DNA from: Monarcha castaneiventris obscurior
Lineage: Eukaryota > Chordata > Aves > Passeriformes > Monarchidae
DNA length: 64,000 nucleotides
Assembly (NCBI GenBank): GCA_026261815.1
Contig: JAMPIT010000848.1
Location: 5,756,501 to 5,820,500, forward strand
Reading direction: 5' to 3'
Part shown: positions 25,500 through 37,234 of the stretch, piece after piece
Position numbering within the stretch: the stretch's first letter is position 1
Layout of the letters: every line of letters begins with the position of its first letter
Notes under the pieces: generated by a model
What the model was told of the DNA's origin: nothing
Databases searched by the model: none
Seen by the model: only the letters and a program-made list of their open reading frames with translations
Program-made: the position numbers and the translations under genes

Positions 25500-27140
25500 T
25501 TGTGTGAATTATGAGGCCTCTGAAAATAGCTTGTTCTTAGAGGTTTGCAACCACCGGCGTGATGCAAGACAGAGTCCTTGTGCGTCAGCCCGGTGGCAGG
25601 TGTCAGCTGAAGGACGTGCTGAGTTACACTTGGTCCGTGTGCCAGCAGAAGTGGCCAAGCCTGGGAGCCTGGGTGAGGTTGCAATGCCACCGACTCTCCT
25701 GGCTGCTCACAAATCGGGTGGCGATGCCATTGTGTTTCACTGGATGCGACGCCCTGGAGGTATTGTGTAAGGAGCAGCTCTGTGTGGCTGCCTTGCAGCC
25801 TGCTGGATGTTTGCAGGCAGTTTGGCGTGGTTATTTATTGGTTTTTGTGGGGCTTGTGCACAGCTGAACAAACGAATGCTCGTTCCTTGCATGAAGCACC
25901 TTGGAGCCAGCTTGAACAAGCAGCCTCAGCCTTGCTCTGCATCCTGGGCTGCAGCAGGAGAGGGGAAAGCAAAGTCCCTTCCTGCAAAGGAGAGTGGAAA
26001 AAATACTTGTCTCATTAATAAGTCAATTGGCAATTGTATGTAATTTTTAAACTTTGTTTGAAGGCTCCTGACACAATTACCACTCTGTAACCCTGCCTGT
26101 TTTGGTCAGAGGTGTTGCTGCCACGTGCCCTGAGCTGGGTCATGGCTATTGCCCCTGGCCAGCTCGGGATGTGGGGTCAGCCCCCATAGCTGTGGCAGGT
26201 CCCACTTGGGGCATCCTCCCACTCCTGGGAGCAGTGGCTGCAAGTGCTGGCTCCATGAAATGCTGTTTATTACAGAAAACAAGGACGTTAAAGATATGTA
26301 GCAGTAATAAGGCCATCACGTTATGTCACGCTCACCACGTGTTTGACCATCCCACCTTGTGGTGAGCCCCACCTTCCTGACACAGCTCTGATCCCTCACT
26401 TACCAACAGCTCATCCTCCTCGTTCAAAGCTACCTGTGCTGGCCCTTCCCCTGCTCCTGGGGCACAGTGTGATTCCCTGTACCCTGCTGGGGTGTTCAGG
26501 TGAGAGCCCTGGCACAAGCTCTGTGGTGTCAGCGTGCGGTTGCGTTCTTACATTCTCTCTCTCTCTCAGTGGGAAGGATGCACCCTGAGAGAGGGGAAGG
26601 GTGCAGCACCTTCATTGTTCTGGCCACCACACACCCCAACCACTTGAAGTCATCGCTTGCAGATCGTTATCCTGCACTTCTGTCACGTCCTGTAACCACC
26701 TTCCTCTTCCGATCGCAGGAGCGCAGTGCGAGGTCTGGCGGGGAAGGGCAGTGACTCCCCAAACACAGAGGGTTTGAGGGTTTAAGGACAATTAGCTTTG
26801 ATTCTTCCGTGTGTGGCACGTGGCTCTGGACCAGCGTGGGACTCAGAGGGCAGCAGCCCCCCAGCTGGGCAGCGTTTCAGTGATGATTTAAGCCTTTCCA
26901 TCAGGCGTGAGGCATTTGCCATGATCCTGTTAATTTAACAAGCCTTTGGAGCCATCGCTGCCCCGCGAGCCGTGTTAGGATAACAACATTCCCTCGGGCA
27001 GGCAGATCAGCATCCACCCCGAGGAGCGGCAGTGGAAGGAGGGCATCCCTGTCTGAGCAGAGATGGATGAAATGATGCTAAAAGCCATGCGAGGGGGAGC
27101 CCGGTGCTGGATCCTCCCTGGGCTGGGCCTCAGGTGAGCT
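25500..27140. other. Unique intronic sequence
   Basis: No repeat family recognised. The segment 26690-27140 is moderately CpG-rich but less dense than the 9.1-kb patch. Confidence 0.4.
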
Positions 27141-27159
27141 CGTGGCACGATGAGACACA

Positions 27160-27660
27160 TGAGCAGGGCTCTGGCTCGCTTAGCAAAGCCTACCAAGAGC
27201 ACATGCATTACTTATTTATGCAGCCCAGATCCTGGTGTGACGGCGTGCAGCACAATAGCTAAAATGACAGTAATTAGAATGGATCCGCACTCAGTGACCC
27301 AGGGAAAAGTGAAAACCCAAGAAGATAATCACGAGCGAAAGAGGCAACACACACCAGAAAATGGTGATGGTTACAATTTGAATGAGGAAACGAGCTCCTA
27401 AAGCAAACTAGCTCCTGGAAATCCCATTAACGCTGACAAATATCCAGCTCCAGGATTTGGGAAGTATCACAGCAAACATCTGTTCAGGTAAATAATGAGG
27501 ACGAATCCAGTTGCTGTTTGGAAACGCTGCCTGCTCCCCTGCTTGAGGTGAACCTGTTAATGTTCTCTGCCTGGTAAAAGCTCCTGTGCTCATTACAGTG
27601 CTAACAATTATAATATTCTCTGTGGTCGGGGATTAGGGAACACCTGGCTCCCACATTAAC
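27160..27660. other. Candidate conserved non-coding block
   Basis: Non-repetitive sequence with ACTTATTTATGCAGCCC, AATGACAGTAATTAG and GATAATCACGAGCG, rich in homeodomain-type TAATTA cores and free of CR1. A regulatory role is inferred from texture only. Confidence 0.3.
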
Positions 27661-27727
27661 TGCAGCGCCGAGGATAACCCCCGCCCCTCGTATTAGGGAT
27701 GATGGATTGCCAGAGGAGAGCGGGGGA

Positions 27728-27950
27728 GCAGTTTTAAACTAAAAGAAGAGAGATTTAGATTAGATGTTAGCCCTGGCACAGGTTGGTCAGAGCAGCTGTG
27801 GCTGCCCCATCCCTGGAATTGTTCAAAGCCAGCTTGAACAGGGCTTGGAGGAACCTGGTCTAGTGGGAGGTGTCCCTGGCCATGGCAGGGGGGTGGAACC
27901 AGATGAGCTTTGAGGTCTCTTCCAACCCAAACCATTCTGTGATTCTATGA
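27728..27950 (+). repeat. CR1 LINE 3' end with intact terminus
   Basis: AGTTTTAAACTAAAAGAAG opens the copy and CCATTCTGTGATTCTATG closes it, including the characteristic terminal octamer. An internal segment before GTTGGTCAGAGCAGC is missing compared with sister copies. Confidence 0.93.
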
Positions 27951-27999
27951 AAATGGGTGAGATTCCGATGAATTCTGTTTTGATTTGTTCACTGTTCCA

Positions 28000-28850
28000 G
28001 CTGACTGTTTCAGGTCAGGTTTTAAATCTGAACAGATTTTGTCCTCTGACGTTTCTTGAATCTGTCTTGGGTTTGTTTACTTTTCACAAGGAGGCTCAGC
28101 TTATGAGCTGAAGAAGTCCTGAAAGGTCCCCTCTGGAGACAACTTTGCACTCAGCTGGCTGGAGAAGTGACTTATTTAGCACCACCATTTTGCAGGCACC
28201 CAGCATAAATAATTTACAGCCATAAAAACAACCCTGGAATAGAGCCCTTCTCATCCAGGCGTGCTGGAAGCATCGCACTGGCTTTGGACACGGCAGTCCT
28301 GTGGACTCTCTGAGGTTTTCTGGTTGGCTTTGAGTTTTGTGAAGATAAGTGGAGATGGATCCATCTTGTGACTCCACCAGGACGTGTGGGATGGTGTGTG
28401 CCTTTGGAGAACAGCCTCTCCTCCTGCATCCTTGGTGACACAAGTGGCACTGTCTCAGCTCCTTCGGTACAGGACAATAAGGATGATTTGGTCCAAGTTG
28501 CCTCTTGGCCAGAAAACAAAGCTGTAGCTGGATGGAGAGAATGTTCTGGGCTGCTCCACGTGCACAGAAGTTGATCAGGGCTGGGTCAGGTGCTTTTCCA
28601 GGGCTTTATTCATGTGCGAGGCCTATTCATGTGTAAAGGAAGTTGGCAACTCTATGTGAGAGCCCAGTGGTCCTGCCCTCTACTCCCAGGAGAAACATGA
28701 ACATTTTTGGGACAAAAACTTCTGCTTTTCAGGGTGCCAGTGAGAGCAAGACCACCTGAGCTATCCCTCAGAAGCTGACCCCTGTTTAATTTTCTCTGTC
28801 ATTAGTCCTGATGCTGAGGGGCTCATGGTCCATCCTTGTCCATCCCTGGC
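28000..28850. other. Unique intronic sequence
   Basis: No gene or repeat recognised between two + strand CR1 tails. Confidence 0.4.
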
Positions 28851-28857
28851 ACGGGTG

Positions 28858-28986
28858 GTGGTTTTCATCTGGGACAGTGCCTTGGAGCAGCCTGGGATAG
28901 TGGGAGGTGTCCCTGCCCATGGCAGGGGGTGGAACAAGGTGACCTTTAAGGTCTCTTCCCACCCAAACCTTTCCACAATTATATGA
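28858..28986 (+). repeat. CR1 LINE 3' end, short
   Basis: CTTGGAGCAGCCTGGGATAG, CATGGCAGGGGGTGGAAC and TCTTCCCACCCAAACC occur in sense order. The last bases (CACAATTATATGATAAAC) are a decayed terminal octamer repeat. Confidence 0.9.
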
Positions 28987-29479
28987 TAAACTGTGAGTGA
29001 AGGAGGGACACAGCTAAACAGGGAAGGCTTTTTCCTGAGCTGGGGTGTTTTGGCTGGAGCCTGGTGTGCAGAAACCAGCCCAGAGCAAGCAAGCTGAGAT
29101 CACTTTGATCCCCTGAGCATACAGAGCTGCATTTCCAGGTCCTGATGCCATCCCTGCCATCCTCCACGTGGTTCTTTGCCAGCAACAGGACATCAAAATT
29201 TCTCTTGGCTCTATTTGCTCACCAAAGGCAGTGCTGCAGTGGGACAAACTGCAGGAAGGAAGAGCTGGAAGAGATCCTACTTGTTTTCTATTGTTTTATC
29301 CTTGTAGTAGGAATTTTTTTTTTTCTTTTCATGTAAAGTGTGTTAAATGTTTCAGAAGTGACAGGGCTGGGCTGGGACCCAGCACATGCAGGAGAACAAA
29401 GCATGTCAGCGAGTCCCTTGTCCCCAGGCTGGCTGACAACCCTCTGTTCTGGCTAATTTTTGGTGTCATCAATCACAAG

Positions 29480-29800
29480 TAGCGAGACAGCAGCCTCGGT
29501 GTGCCCCGTGTGCACCGTGGAGCTCATTGAGTGACCTATTAGTGCTTCCAGTTAATTCTGGTGACATATTTATAGCAGGGAGATCTACAGCACCGATTTC
29601 CTACAGGACACATCAGCCTTTGACATCAGATTAAGTTATAGAGTCCCTTTTCCTGGCTGGATCAATAGGCAGAGTCAAACAGAGCCTCGTCTATATGCAG
29701 ATGAGGAGGATTAGATTAAATCGGCAAATGTCAGTAATGGCTGTTTTTCCCACCAAGGGAAGAATAGGCAAGGAAAAATTTCCATCATTAATAATTGAAG
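29480..29800. other. Candidate conserved non-coding block
   Basis: About 320 bases of non-repetitive DNA contain GTGACCTATTAGTGC, TTCCAGTTAATTCTGG and TTAGATTAAATCGG. No frame is usefully open. Homeodomain and bZIP-like cores are frequent. It ends at the poly-G run. Confidence 0.35.
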
Positions 29801-29808
29801 TTTATAGA

Positions 29809-29827
29809 GGGGGGGGGGGGGGGGGGG
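29809..29827. repeat. Run of 19 G residues
   Basis: An uninterrupted G19 on the + strand (C19 on the other), flanked by AGA and AAGAAAATG. It is able to form G-quadruplex structure and is likely length-variable. Confidence 0.9.
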
Positions 29828-30708
29828 AAGAAAATGAACGTATCATATACCGCTCCTGCAGATAACAGGGCCCTGTTTTTGCTGATAATTCTGTCTGGCA
29901 GACAAGTGCTAAAAAATTATTATGATTATCACTGGGTTTCTGAATCTGGTATGAGTCTTCTGCAGCCATGGAATATTTTAATAAATGCCCTTTTATAGCA
30001 GAGCTGAAAATACTACCCGTGGCACAAAGTGTCCATAGAGAAATACAGACAAAATAGTTGGAAATGAGAGTTGGTTTAATTTGCCAAAATGAGGAGAATA
30101 ACAAATTCTGGTGGAAAGCAGTGTGGCTGGAGTGGGTGGCTGTCTCCCTCACCAGCTCCCAGCATGGTGGGCACTGGCCAGAAATCCTTCCCTGATCCCA
30201 TGGGAGAGCACTGGGGCTTGCTGGGTGTCACAGTGCTGCTCCAAGAGGCTGCCCAGGGCTGAGCAGAAACCTCCAGAGGCAGTTAAAAAAGAGCCTTTTG
30301 TGTCAATTTGCAGTGCAATGTGTGAAAATGCAGAATTCTACAGGCTTGAGAAAGACTTTTCTGCTCTTTCTGTGTTTTCAGGGAAGGCTCCCAGTGGTAG
30401 CCCAGGGTTTTCATGTGCAAGCCATACCTGGCAGGGACCCACATTCCCATCCAATGTCCAGAAAACGTTCTGGTCCCTCCTCACTGCTGCTACTCTTCCT
30501 GCTGCCAACAATTTCTCCAGGCTGCACAGCACTAGAGGTCGTGGTGCTCTGCAGCAAAGATCTGTGCTCCGTGCTCCCTTGGCTTCCAAGAGCTTTAATC
30601 CCAGCAAGCATTCCAACAACAACAGCCCATGTAAATCACGCAGGAAATAATACATGGGAAGGAGTCAGCGTGAATTTCTAATTAACTGAATTTGCAACTG
30701 GTGCACAC

Positions 30709-30830
30709 GAGTTAAAGGGCATGTGATTTATCACCTGTCAGTAAAAGTATTGGTTGTAGCTTGTGCTTCCAGTGCTGTGGTGTGTGCAGAGCTCAGCTGG
30801 GGAGTTAAAGGGCATCTGATTTATCACCTG
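30709..30830 (+). repeat. Duplicated 29-bp motif, 93 bp apart
   Basis: GAGTTAAAGGGCAT, one variable base, then TGATTTATCACCTG occurs at 30709-30737 and 30802-30830 with a single mismatch. Weaker similarity (TATTGGTTGTAGC against TACTGGTTAGAGC) continues downstream, so this is probably a decayed ~93-bp tandem duplication whose core was retained. Confidence 0.8.
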
Positions 30831-31068
30831 ACACCAGCCATACTGGTTAGAGCCATCACAGCTGGGGTGGCACAGACACCACACTCCCATTGTCACCAAA
30901 TTGCATGGCTTGGGTATTGCTCCAGCAGAGAGATGGGGGAAAGACTTTGTTTCAATAAATAGGTAAGGAAAAGGAGCAACAGCTGCTTTACCCAGCTGAA
31001 AGGGAGCACTGGAGAGCAGTCAGGGCAGGGTAAGGCACAATGGGCCTGGTGGCTCCTCAAGGATGTTG

Positions 31069-31213
31069 GTTCCATCCTTGGAAGTGTCCAAGGCCAGGTC
31101 AGACAGGGCTCAGAGCAACCTGGCCTAGTGAAAGGTGTCTCTGTCCATGGCATGGTTGGAATAAGATGATATTTAAGGTCCTTTCCAGCCCAAACCATTC
31201 TATGATAATTCTG
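31069..31213 (+). repeat. CR1 LINE 3' end
   Basis: Sense order from TTCCATCCTTGGAAGTG to CCAGCCCAAACCATTCTATG, followed by a mutated terminal octamer (ATAATTCTG). Confidence 0.91.
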
Positions 31214-31219
31214 TAAACT

Positions 31220-33840
31220 GACTCCTCTTCTTTGTCCGTGGAGGTTTGAGTTTGTCGAGACCAAACTTTAGGAAACCCCTTTGATTCCAAGCTCCTTCCT
31301 AGATATTAGGAGCTCTGATTGTGCTTCCTGGCCTGAGCAGAGCTTGAACTTTTAATACTTTCAAAAACTAGATCCTTCCTATTCCCAGCAAAAAGATGAA
31401 GGAGCTCAAGCTGTGTGCTGTGTTGTGGGGCCTGTTCCCTGCTGGATTGCAGTGCCCTGGGTTCAGGTGCAGGAAATTCAGTGCAGTTTCAGCAGGACCC
31501 AATCAGCCTGGTTATCTCCCTATGTCAGATTCCAGTTTGCAGGGGTTTGTGAAGAAATCTGTGGGAACCAAGTGTTGGCTGTGTGTGGAGGGTTGGGCAA
31601 ACTGGATTCCAGCCTTTGGCACCAACAGATACTTGTAAGTATCCCTCTGTGTTTTTGTGTCTGTGCTCTCCTCTTTTGTCACCTGGTAGACTTGAGGAAA
31701 GGTTTGAGTTTTACAGGTTTTTCTCAAGAATTGGATAATCTCTAAGAAAAAGCAGCTGTAGCTGGAAGTGGAATAGATGAGTTCCTGCTCTTCCTTGTGA
31801 GTCCACACTGCAGCAATGCTCCTGTCAGGCACAGGAACTGTGCTGCTGGAGAGGGATCCTGCGACATGCTGCTTCCCAGCTCCTTGTGGCCTTCAACAGG
31901 CACTTTGGGTAGCTCATCACCTCCTGGGCTTTGGTGGGGTCTGCCACATCTCTGTCAGATTTAGCATCAGTGGTGTGAGAAGCGAGGCCAATACAGTTCA
32001 CGCAACTGAGGCCCACCAGAACATCCCCCTGTTGTGCCTGCATCATTCTAACCTTTGATGTTAAGGTGGGCTGGGATAAGGTTTGTGTGTGATATGACAG
32101 TTTTTGGAGGATCTAATGGAAAATCCTGAAAACTTTTCTCTCAGTGTTTGTGTGTGTAGTCATTGCTGTTGGCTGCAAACTCAGAGGATCAGTGAGAAAG
32201 CTCTGTGGACCACAAAAACCTCATTACCTAATGTCTGGAAATACAAGACATGTATGAGTTCAAGTAGGAGCTACAGTAAATCATGAGGCTCTTGAGGATG
32301 GAGGAAACTCTTTTAAGTGAGCTTTAATTACCAAGCTCAAAAAAAAATCTCCCAACCCAATGCTGAGTAGAAGTCGCTGCTGACTGGAAGGGTTGGGTGC
32401 TGAACCTGATGTTTTCAAACTGAATCAGTTCCTGGATGAGGCTTACAGAAAGCTCTCAGATGATGAGCAGAAGCTCAGGTTGGTGGGAAACTGTGTTCTT
32501 CACCTGGCTGCTCCCCATCCTGCAGGTGAGTTAGGGCAGGTCCTGTGAGGGGCAGGGAGTGAAGCCCTGCCTCCAGCTCATCACCCAGCTCTTCTCCTGG
32601 GCTCTCCACTGTAGTCTTGCCCTAGTTCCAATGTTTTTCTCTGTCCATCTCATTTTTGGGTTTGCTCCTTATGGTCCCTACAGCCCACATGCCAAGATTT
32701 AGTTGCTATGGGGTTTGGTTTTTTAAAGTTTTTAGTCTTCCTCTTGCTTTGTGCTCCGAGCGTTTTGCAAATCTGGGCAACTATTTATCAGGGCAACCAA
32801 AGTGCCCTACTAACAAGGGAAATATTCCATCAGCTTTGTGTCTTTTCTACATAAAATAAAAGTCTGGTGGAGTCTTCCACACTCCAGGGTCTCAGAAGGA
32901 GTGCAGGAATGAAAAACGGGCAATGCAACAGCACTTTGCTGCTCCCTCAGCTGAAAGAAGGAATCAAGGTAACACGTTTATTTGACAGGGAATACTTTGT
33001 GTACTTGTGTAATCCGTTGATCTGAAAATTAAATCACTTTCTTCTTCATCTTCCGTGCCATTGATCTTGGAGTCATTAGTGGAGGCACAAGGCATCACGG
33101 TGACATGTCCCTGCCTCTCACAGCCCTCACGGAGCACAGCATGCATCAGCAGGTGCTTTATTTGTGTGAGCCAGCCCGGGCTGGGCTTGTCCCAAACCAC
33201 TACGAGGGACAAAAAAAAAAGAGGAGTTGTAAGACTCTCACAAATGTAGTCTATTTTCCCTAATAGTTCCCCTTTCCCTGGTTTTGGAGCTGACTCCCAC
33301 GCAGTGGGCTCTGCTCTGCTGCCTTCCAGCTGGGGTTTGTGGTTTTACAGTTGGGTGCCTGTGGCTGTGGGGAGCGGGGGGAAGTGGGGCTGTCGTGGGG
33401 TGCAGGAGGCTGCAGAGCAGCACCCTCCTGGTCCCACAGCTCCTGGTTTCCCAGCCCTGTGCCAGCCAGGCTGGTGCAGCACCAAGGGAGCAAACTGAGC
33501 CCCCCATCTCAATGTTCATAGGCATATACATACATGGTTATATACATGGGGCTCTGGTGTTATCTCTGTGTGTGGATATAAATACAGAAGTGTATAATAC
33601 CAGTTGTGTGTGTGAATTTGTGTGTGTGTGCAGTATACATGTAATTTCCACAGTATTTTAGCTCAGCCTCACTTACAGTGTTCTCTCATTGTAGGAATGC
33701 AATCCATTTGTGCTTTAGAGATGTGGACAAAAATGAAAATTTGACAAAGTCCACTGGAAGACTTAAACAATTGCTTTATTTAAACAGTTGCTCTGCAAAC
33801 AGGATTCAAGGTGACCTTGTCTTTCGGTTATATTATATCA
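31220..33840. other. Unique intronic sequence
   Basis: No gene or interspersed repeat recognised. Short TG-rich patches lie near 33604-33632 and a TACATACATGG-type AT/GC mix near 33527-33548. Confidence 0.4.
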
Positions 33841-33847
33841 GGATATT

Positions 33848-34027
33848 TAGATTTAAAAGAGGGGAGATTTAGATTAGATATAAGGAAGTTCTTTACACGG
33901 ATTGTGGTGAGGCCCTGGCACAGGGTGCCCAGAGAAGCTGTGGCTGCCCCTGGATCCCTGGGAGTGTCCAAGGCCAGGCTGGACGTGGCTTGGAGCAACA
34001 AGATTTAATGGAAGGTGTCCCTGCCTT
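33848..34027 (+). repeat. CR1 LINE fragment lacking its 3' terminus
   Basis: GGGGAGATTTAGATTAGATA through AAGCTGTGGCTGCCCC to GGAAGGTGTCCCTGCC in sense order. Unlike nearly all other copies, it stops before the conserved CCAACCCAAACC end, indicating a later deletion of the tail. Confidence 0.9.
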
Positions 34028-34039
34028 GAGAAGGACAAA

Positions 34040-35680
34040 GGATGGCTTTTGAACAAAGCATCCCAGCCTTGCCATCCATCATGGCAGGAGTGGCTGTGGG
34101 CACCTTGCCACCACCCTCTCCTGGGGCTGGCACCCTCTCCCTACATGTCCCCACTCAGCTTTCCAGAGGGGAGTTTTTGTGCTGCTGAAGCTGTTATTTA
34201 AAACCCTCTTCTGCTGGTTTATTCCAGCTGTGAGTGATCCCTTAAAAACCACAGGCTGCTTGCCTCTGAGTGCTTTTGGGACGGAGGCAGCGTGAGACCC
34301 GAGCAGGGCCAGGGAGTGTTGTGCCAGAGCTGGGAATAGATTAAAGGAAGGTGGATATTGAAAACATTGGGCAAAATAACACAGCACGTGGCATTTAGGA
34401 TTGAATCCTCCAGCTGCCTTCCAGTTGTTCTATTGCATTTAGTCACTATCCCACAGGGATGGGCATGCCCAAAAGGAACAGGCTCGCTCCCCACCATGCT
34501 GCTTCCCCTACACCTTTCCCTACACCCTCCTCCTGAGCTCCCAGCTGGATTTCCTCTGTCAAGCAAGGTGCTGGGTAACCAGGGACAGGTGCCAAGAAAT
34601 CAGCCCCATGTTCCTGCCAGTGCAGAGCATTGTCCTGGAAAGCAGAGCACAGGGCTCGGTGTCTCCCACCACTGGGAGGGATAAAGAGAAGGGAAGATAA
34701 AAGAAACAATAATATTTTTACACTTACTCGAACTCGGGTTCAGTTTCATATTTCATTAATTATTGTTTTGTCATGTTAGGAGCCTGGGGAGGAAAACATT
34801 AATCACAGGTTTTGCTGAGTGCTGTTTCAGTAAGTAAATTAATTTCAGACAGGAAACTTGTTTGTGGATATTTGGCTCCTTCCCGCTGTCGGCAGGCGAG
34901 CTCACCGTGTTTCCCAGCACCCTGCCGAGCCCCAGCCACCCCCTGCCCGACTTTTTGGCACATTTTTGTTTCAGGATTCACTGTCAACACAGCAAGAAGA
35001 GCTTGCAGGTCCCCTTGGGTTTTCTTCTGCTTGTTTTTGTTTGGTTTTTGTTCTTTAGGAACTTCTGGCAGAAGCCAAGGCGAAGAGATGCTGGGTTGGC
35101 TGGGGCAGGAGGTGGTAAAAGCCATGGGATGCTGCAAAAATCCAAAGTGGTCTTTGCAAAACTCCTCTGGCCTGAGGCAGCTGTGTGAGAGGAATCTAAC
35201 AGGCAGGACAGAGCACGGCCCAGTGCTCCTGTCCCCTCTCCATCCTAAATCACTGCTCACCCTGGCCATATCCCACATCCTTCTCCAGGCACGGGGCTGT
35301 TCCATCATCTTTATTTGCCCACCCATGGCACTGGGGAAATTCCAAAGGCACGTTTCCATCTGTTTTTATAAATCAAAGCCAGCATTTCTTTGTCAAGGAA
35401 GAGAGCCCAGAGGTAGATGTGGTTAATGGCACTCAGCATGTTCCCCCCATCCCTGTCTGAGCAGCGAGCAAGGAGCGGTGCTGGCTGAGCGTGGATCAGA
35501 GCAGTTACACCTCAGCTCCTCAAAGCAAACCTCCCAGGTGCTTATTTTGGGAGAGGGCTTTGCATCCTTTCTCACTTCTGGAGTTGGTGACCCCAGATAA
35601 AAATAAATACATGTAACTGCTCCTGCTCTGGGTTATTTCTGGCAGCACCACCAAGTAACTGAATTTCAGAGGGCTGAGAG
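34040..35680. other. Unique intronic sequence
   Basis: No gene recognised. Overlapping long frames on both strands at 34800-35430 (up to 204 codons) show no domain and no splice context. Confidence 0.4.
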
Positions 35681-35704
35681 TGTGTGTGTGTGTGTGTGTG
35701 TATA
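35681..35704. repeat. (TG)n microsatellite
   Basis: About ten TG dinucleotides ending in TATA. Confidence 0.92.
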
Positions 35705-36060
35705 AACAGTAGATCTCAGTAAGATAATCAATTATATGCAAGAGGAAACCAGAACTTTTTCCATTGGTTTTATCAGATATTGTGGTCAGTCGAGGCAATT
35801 CAGAGCAACTCGGAACCCGATTACATTCATTCTTCCTATAATCACTCCATCTCTGTTTACCATATTCAGTTAAAGTGGCTTGTTTGCTACATCCGCTCTG
35901 CTGCCAAAATAACCTCATTTACTCTTGCAAACGGCTTCTGCTGCTGCTACTGTAGTGTTCCTGCATTGCAAATACATTCTTGGCCGCAGCCCTGAGGTTT
36001 GGATATACTGTTCTTTGAATCCTGACAGGGAGTTGATTGGTTGGCAGCTCATTCACTTTC
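35705..36060. other. Candidate conserved non-coding block
   Basis: About 350 bases of repeat-free DNA contain AGATAATCAATTATATGC, TTGGTTTTATCAGATATTG and CATTGCAAATACATTC. The frames are poor in coding signal. It has the mixed AT-rich, motif-dense look of developmental enhancers. Confidence 0.38.
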
Positions 36061-36534
36061 AAATACCGTTTGAATGACAGGAGGCTGGTTTGGGTTTTTT
36101 TGGAAACACGGGCTTTGCTTTCACCTGCTGTGGAGCTGAGCAGTCTCTGAGCTCCAGGCTGCTTCCTTGGGGTGCTGGTGCTTTGTTATTTTTTTTGTGG
36201 TTGCCGTTGTTTTTGTTGGGTTTTGCAAATTTAAGCTTCAAACAGAAGAGTCTGTTAAAAATACTCAGGTTGCTGCTTGATGGAAAGTTGGACACGGAGC
36301 TGGCAGGAGCCTGCTGCAACTGCAGGGTGCAGGGGAAGGGTTTGCCTGCACAGCCTGCAACCAGCAGCAACCAGCAGCCTTGGCTCTGTGGGACTGGGCT
36401 GTTCTGCCCATTTCCTCCTGCCCCTTGTTTTTGCTGGAATCATGTGCGGGAAGCACGGCTGGGATGGGTTGGTTTGGTGTGAGGTGTTTGGGTGATGCTG
36501 GAAGAGCTTTGTCCTGTTTGGGGAAGTCCTGGCA

Positions 36535-36930
36535 TGGTTTGGGTTGGAAAGGACCTTAAAGATCTTGTTTTAATTCTCTGCCATGGGCAGGGACACCTTC
36601 CACTATCCCAGGCTGCTCCAAGCCCCAATGTCCAGCCTGGCCTTGGACACTGCCAGGGATCCAAGGGCAGCCACAGCTTCTCTGGGCACCCTGCGCCAGG
36701 GCCTCCCCACCCTCACAGGGAACAATTCCTTCCCAATATCCCATCCATCCCTGCCCTCTGGCAGTGGGAAGCCATTCCCTCGGTCCTGTCCCTCCAGGCC
36801 CTTGCCCAATGTCCCCCTCCAGCTCTCCTGGAGCCTCTTGAGGCACCGGAAGGGGCTCTGAGCTCTCCCCAGAATCTTCTCTTCTCCAGGCTGAAAAAAC
36901 CCAACTCTCAGCCTGTCTTTAAGGGAAGGA
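36535..36930 (-). repeat. CR1 LINE 3' end, long copy
   Basis: Antisense order GGTTTGGGTTGGAAAGGACC, CTGCCATGGGCAGGGACACC, and CTTCTCTTCTCCAGGCTG, ending at CAGCCTGTCTTTAAGGG. It forms an inverted pair with the + strand copy 175 bp downstream. Confidence 0.93.
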
Positions 36931-37105
36931 GGGCAAGGAAGCCTGGCCAAACCATTTAAACCCTGGATTTTTGCCTTGCATTCTCTCTCTTTGCCACGGC
37001 CCAGCCATCGCTCCTCACCCTGGCATGTTGAGTGAACCTGCATGAGCACTGGTGGTGCAACCACAGTTACCTTGGCCCAGCAGCTCCCAGGTCTCCAAGG
37101 ACCAT

Positions 37106-37230
37106 TGGCCAGGCTGGATGGGGCTTGGAGCAACCTGGGATAGTGGAAGGTGTCCCTGCCCATGGCAGGGGGTGGAATGAGATGAGTTTTAAGGTCCCTT
37201 CCAACCCATTCCATTCTGGGATTCTGTGAT
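37106..37230 (+). repeat. CR1 LINE 3' end, short
   Basis: GGCTGGATGGGGCTTGG to CCATTCTGGGATTCTGTG in sense order, with an intact terminal octamer. It is complementary over most of its length to the minus-strand copy at 36535-36930. Confidence 0.92.
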
Positions 37231-37234
37231 ATCA

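Noticed and set aside
27062..27134. Possible alternative first exon: ATG frame (MDEMMLKAMRGG...) ending at CTCAG/GTGAGC
   Set aside because: Joining to the exon at 57339 would shift the reading frame, and the frame that would fit lacks a start codon and meets a stop.
34799..35426. Overlapping frames of 186 and 204 codons on opposite strands
   Set aside because: Neither translation resembles a known protein, and mutual overlap argues for chance.
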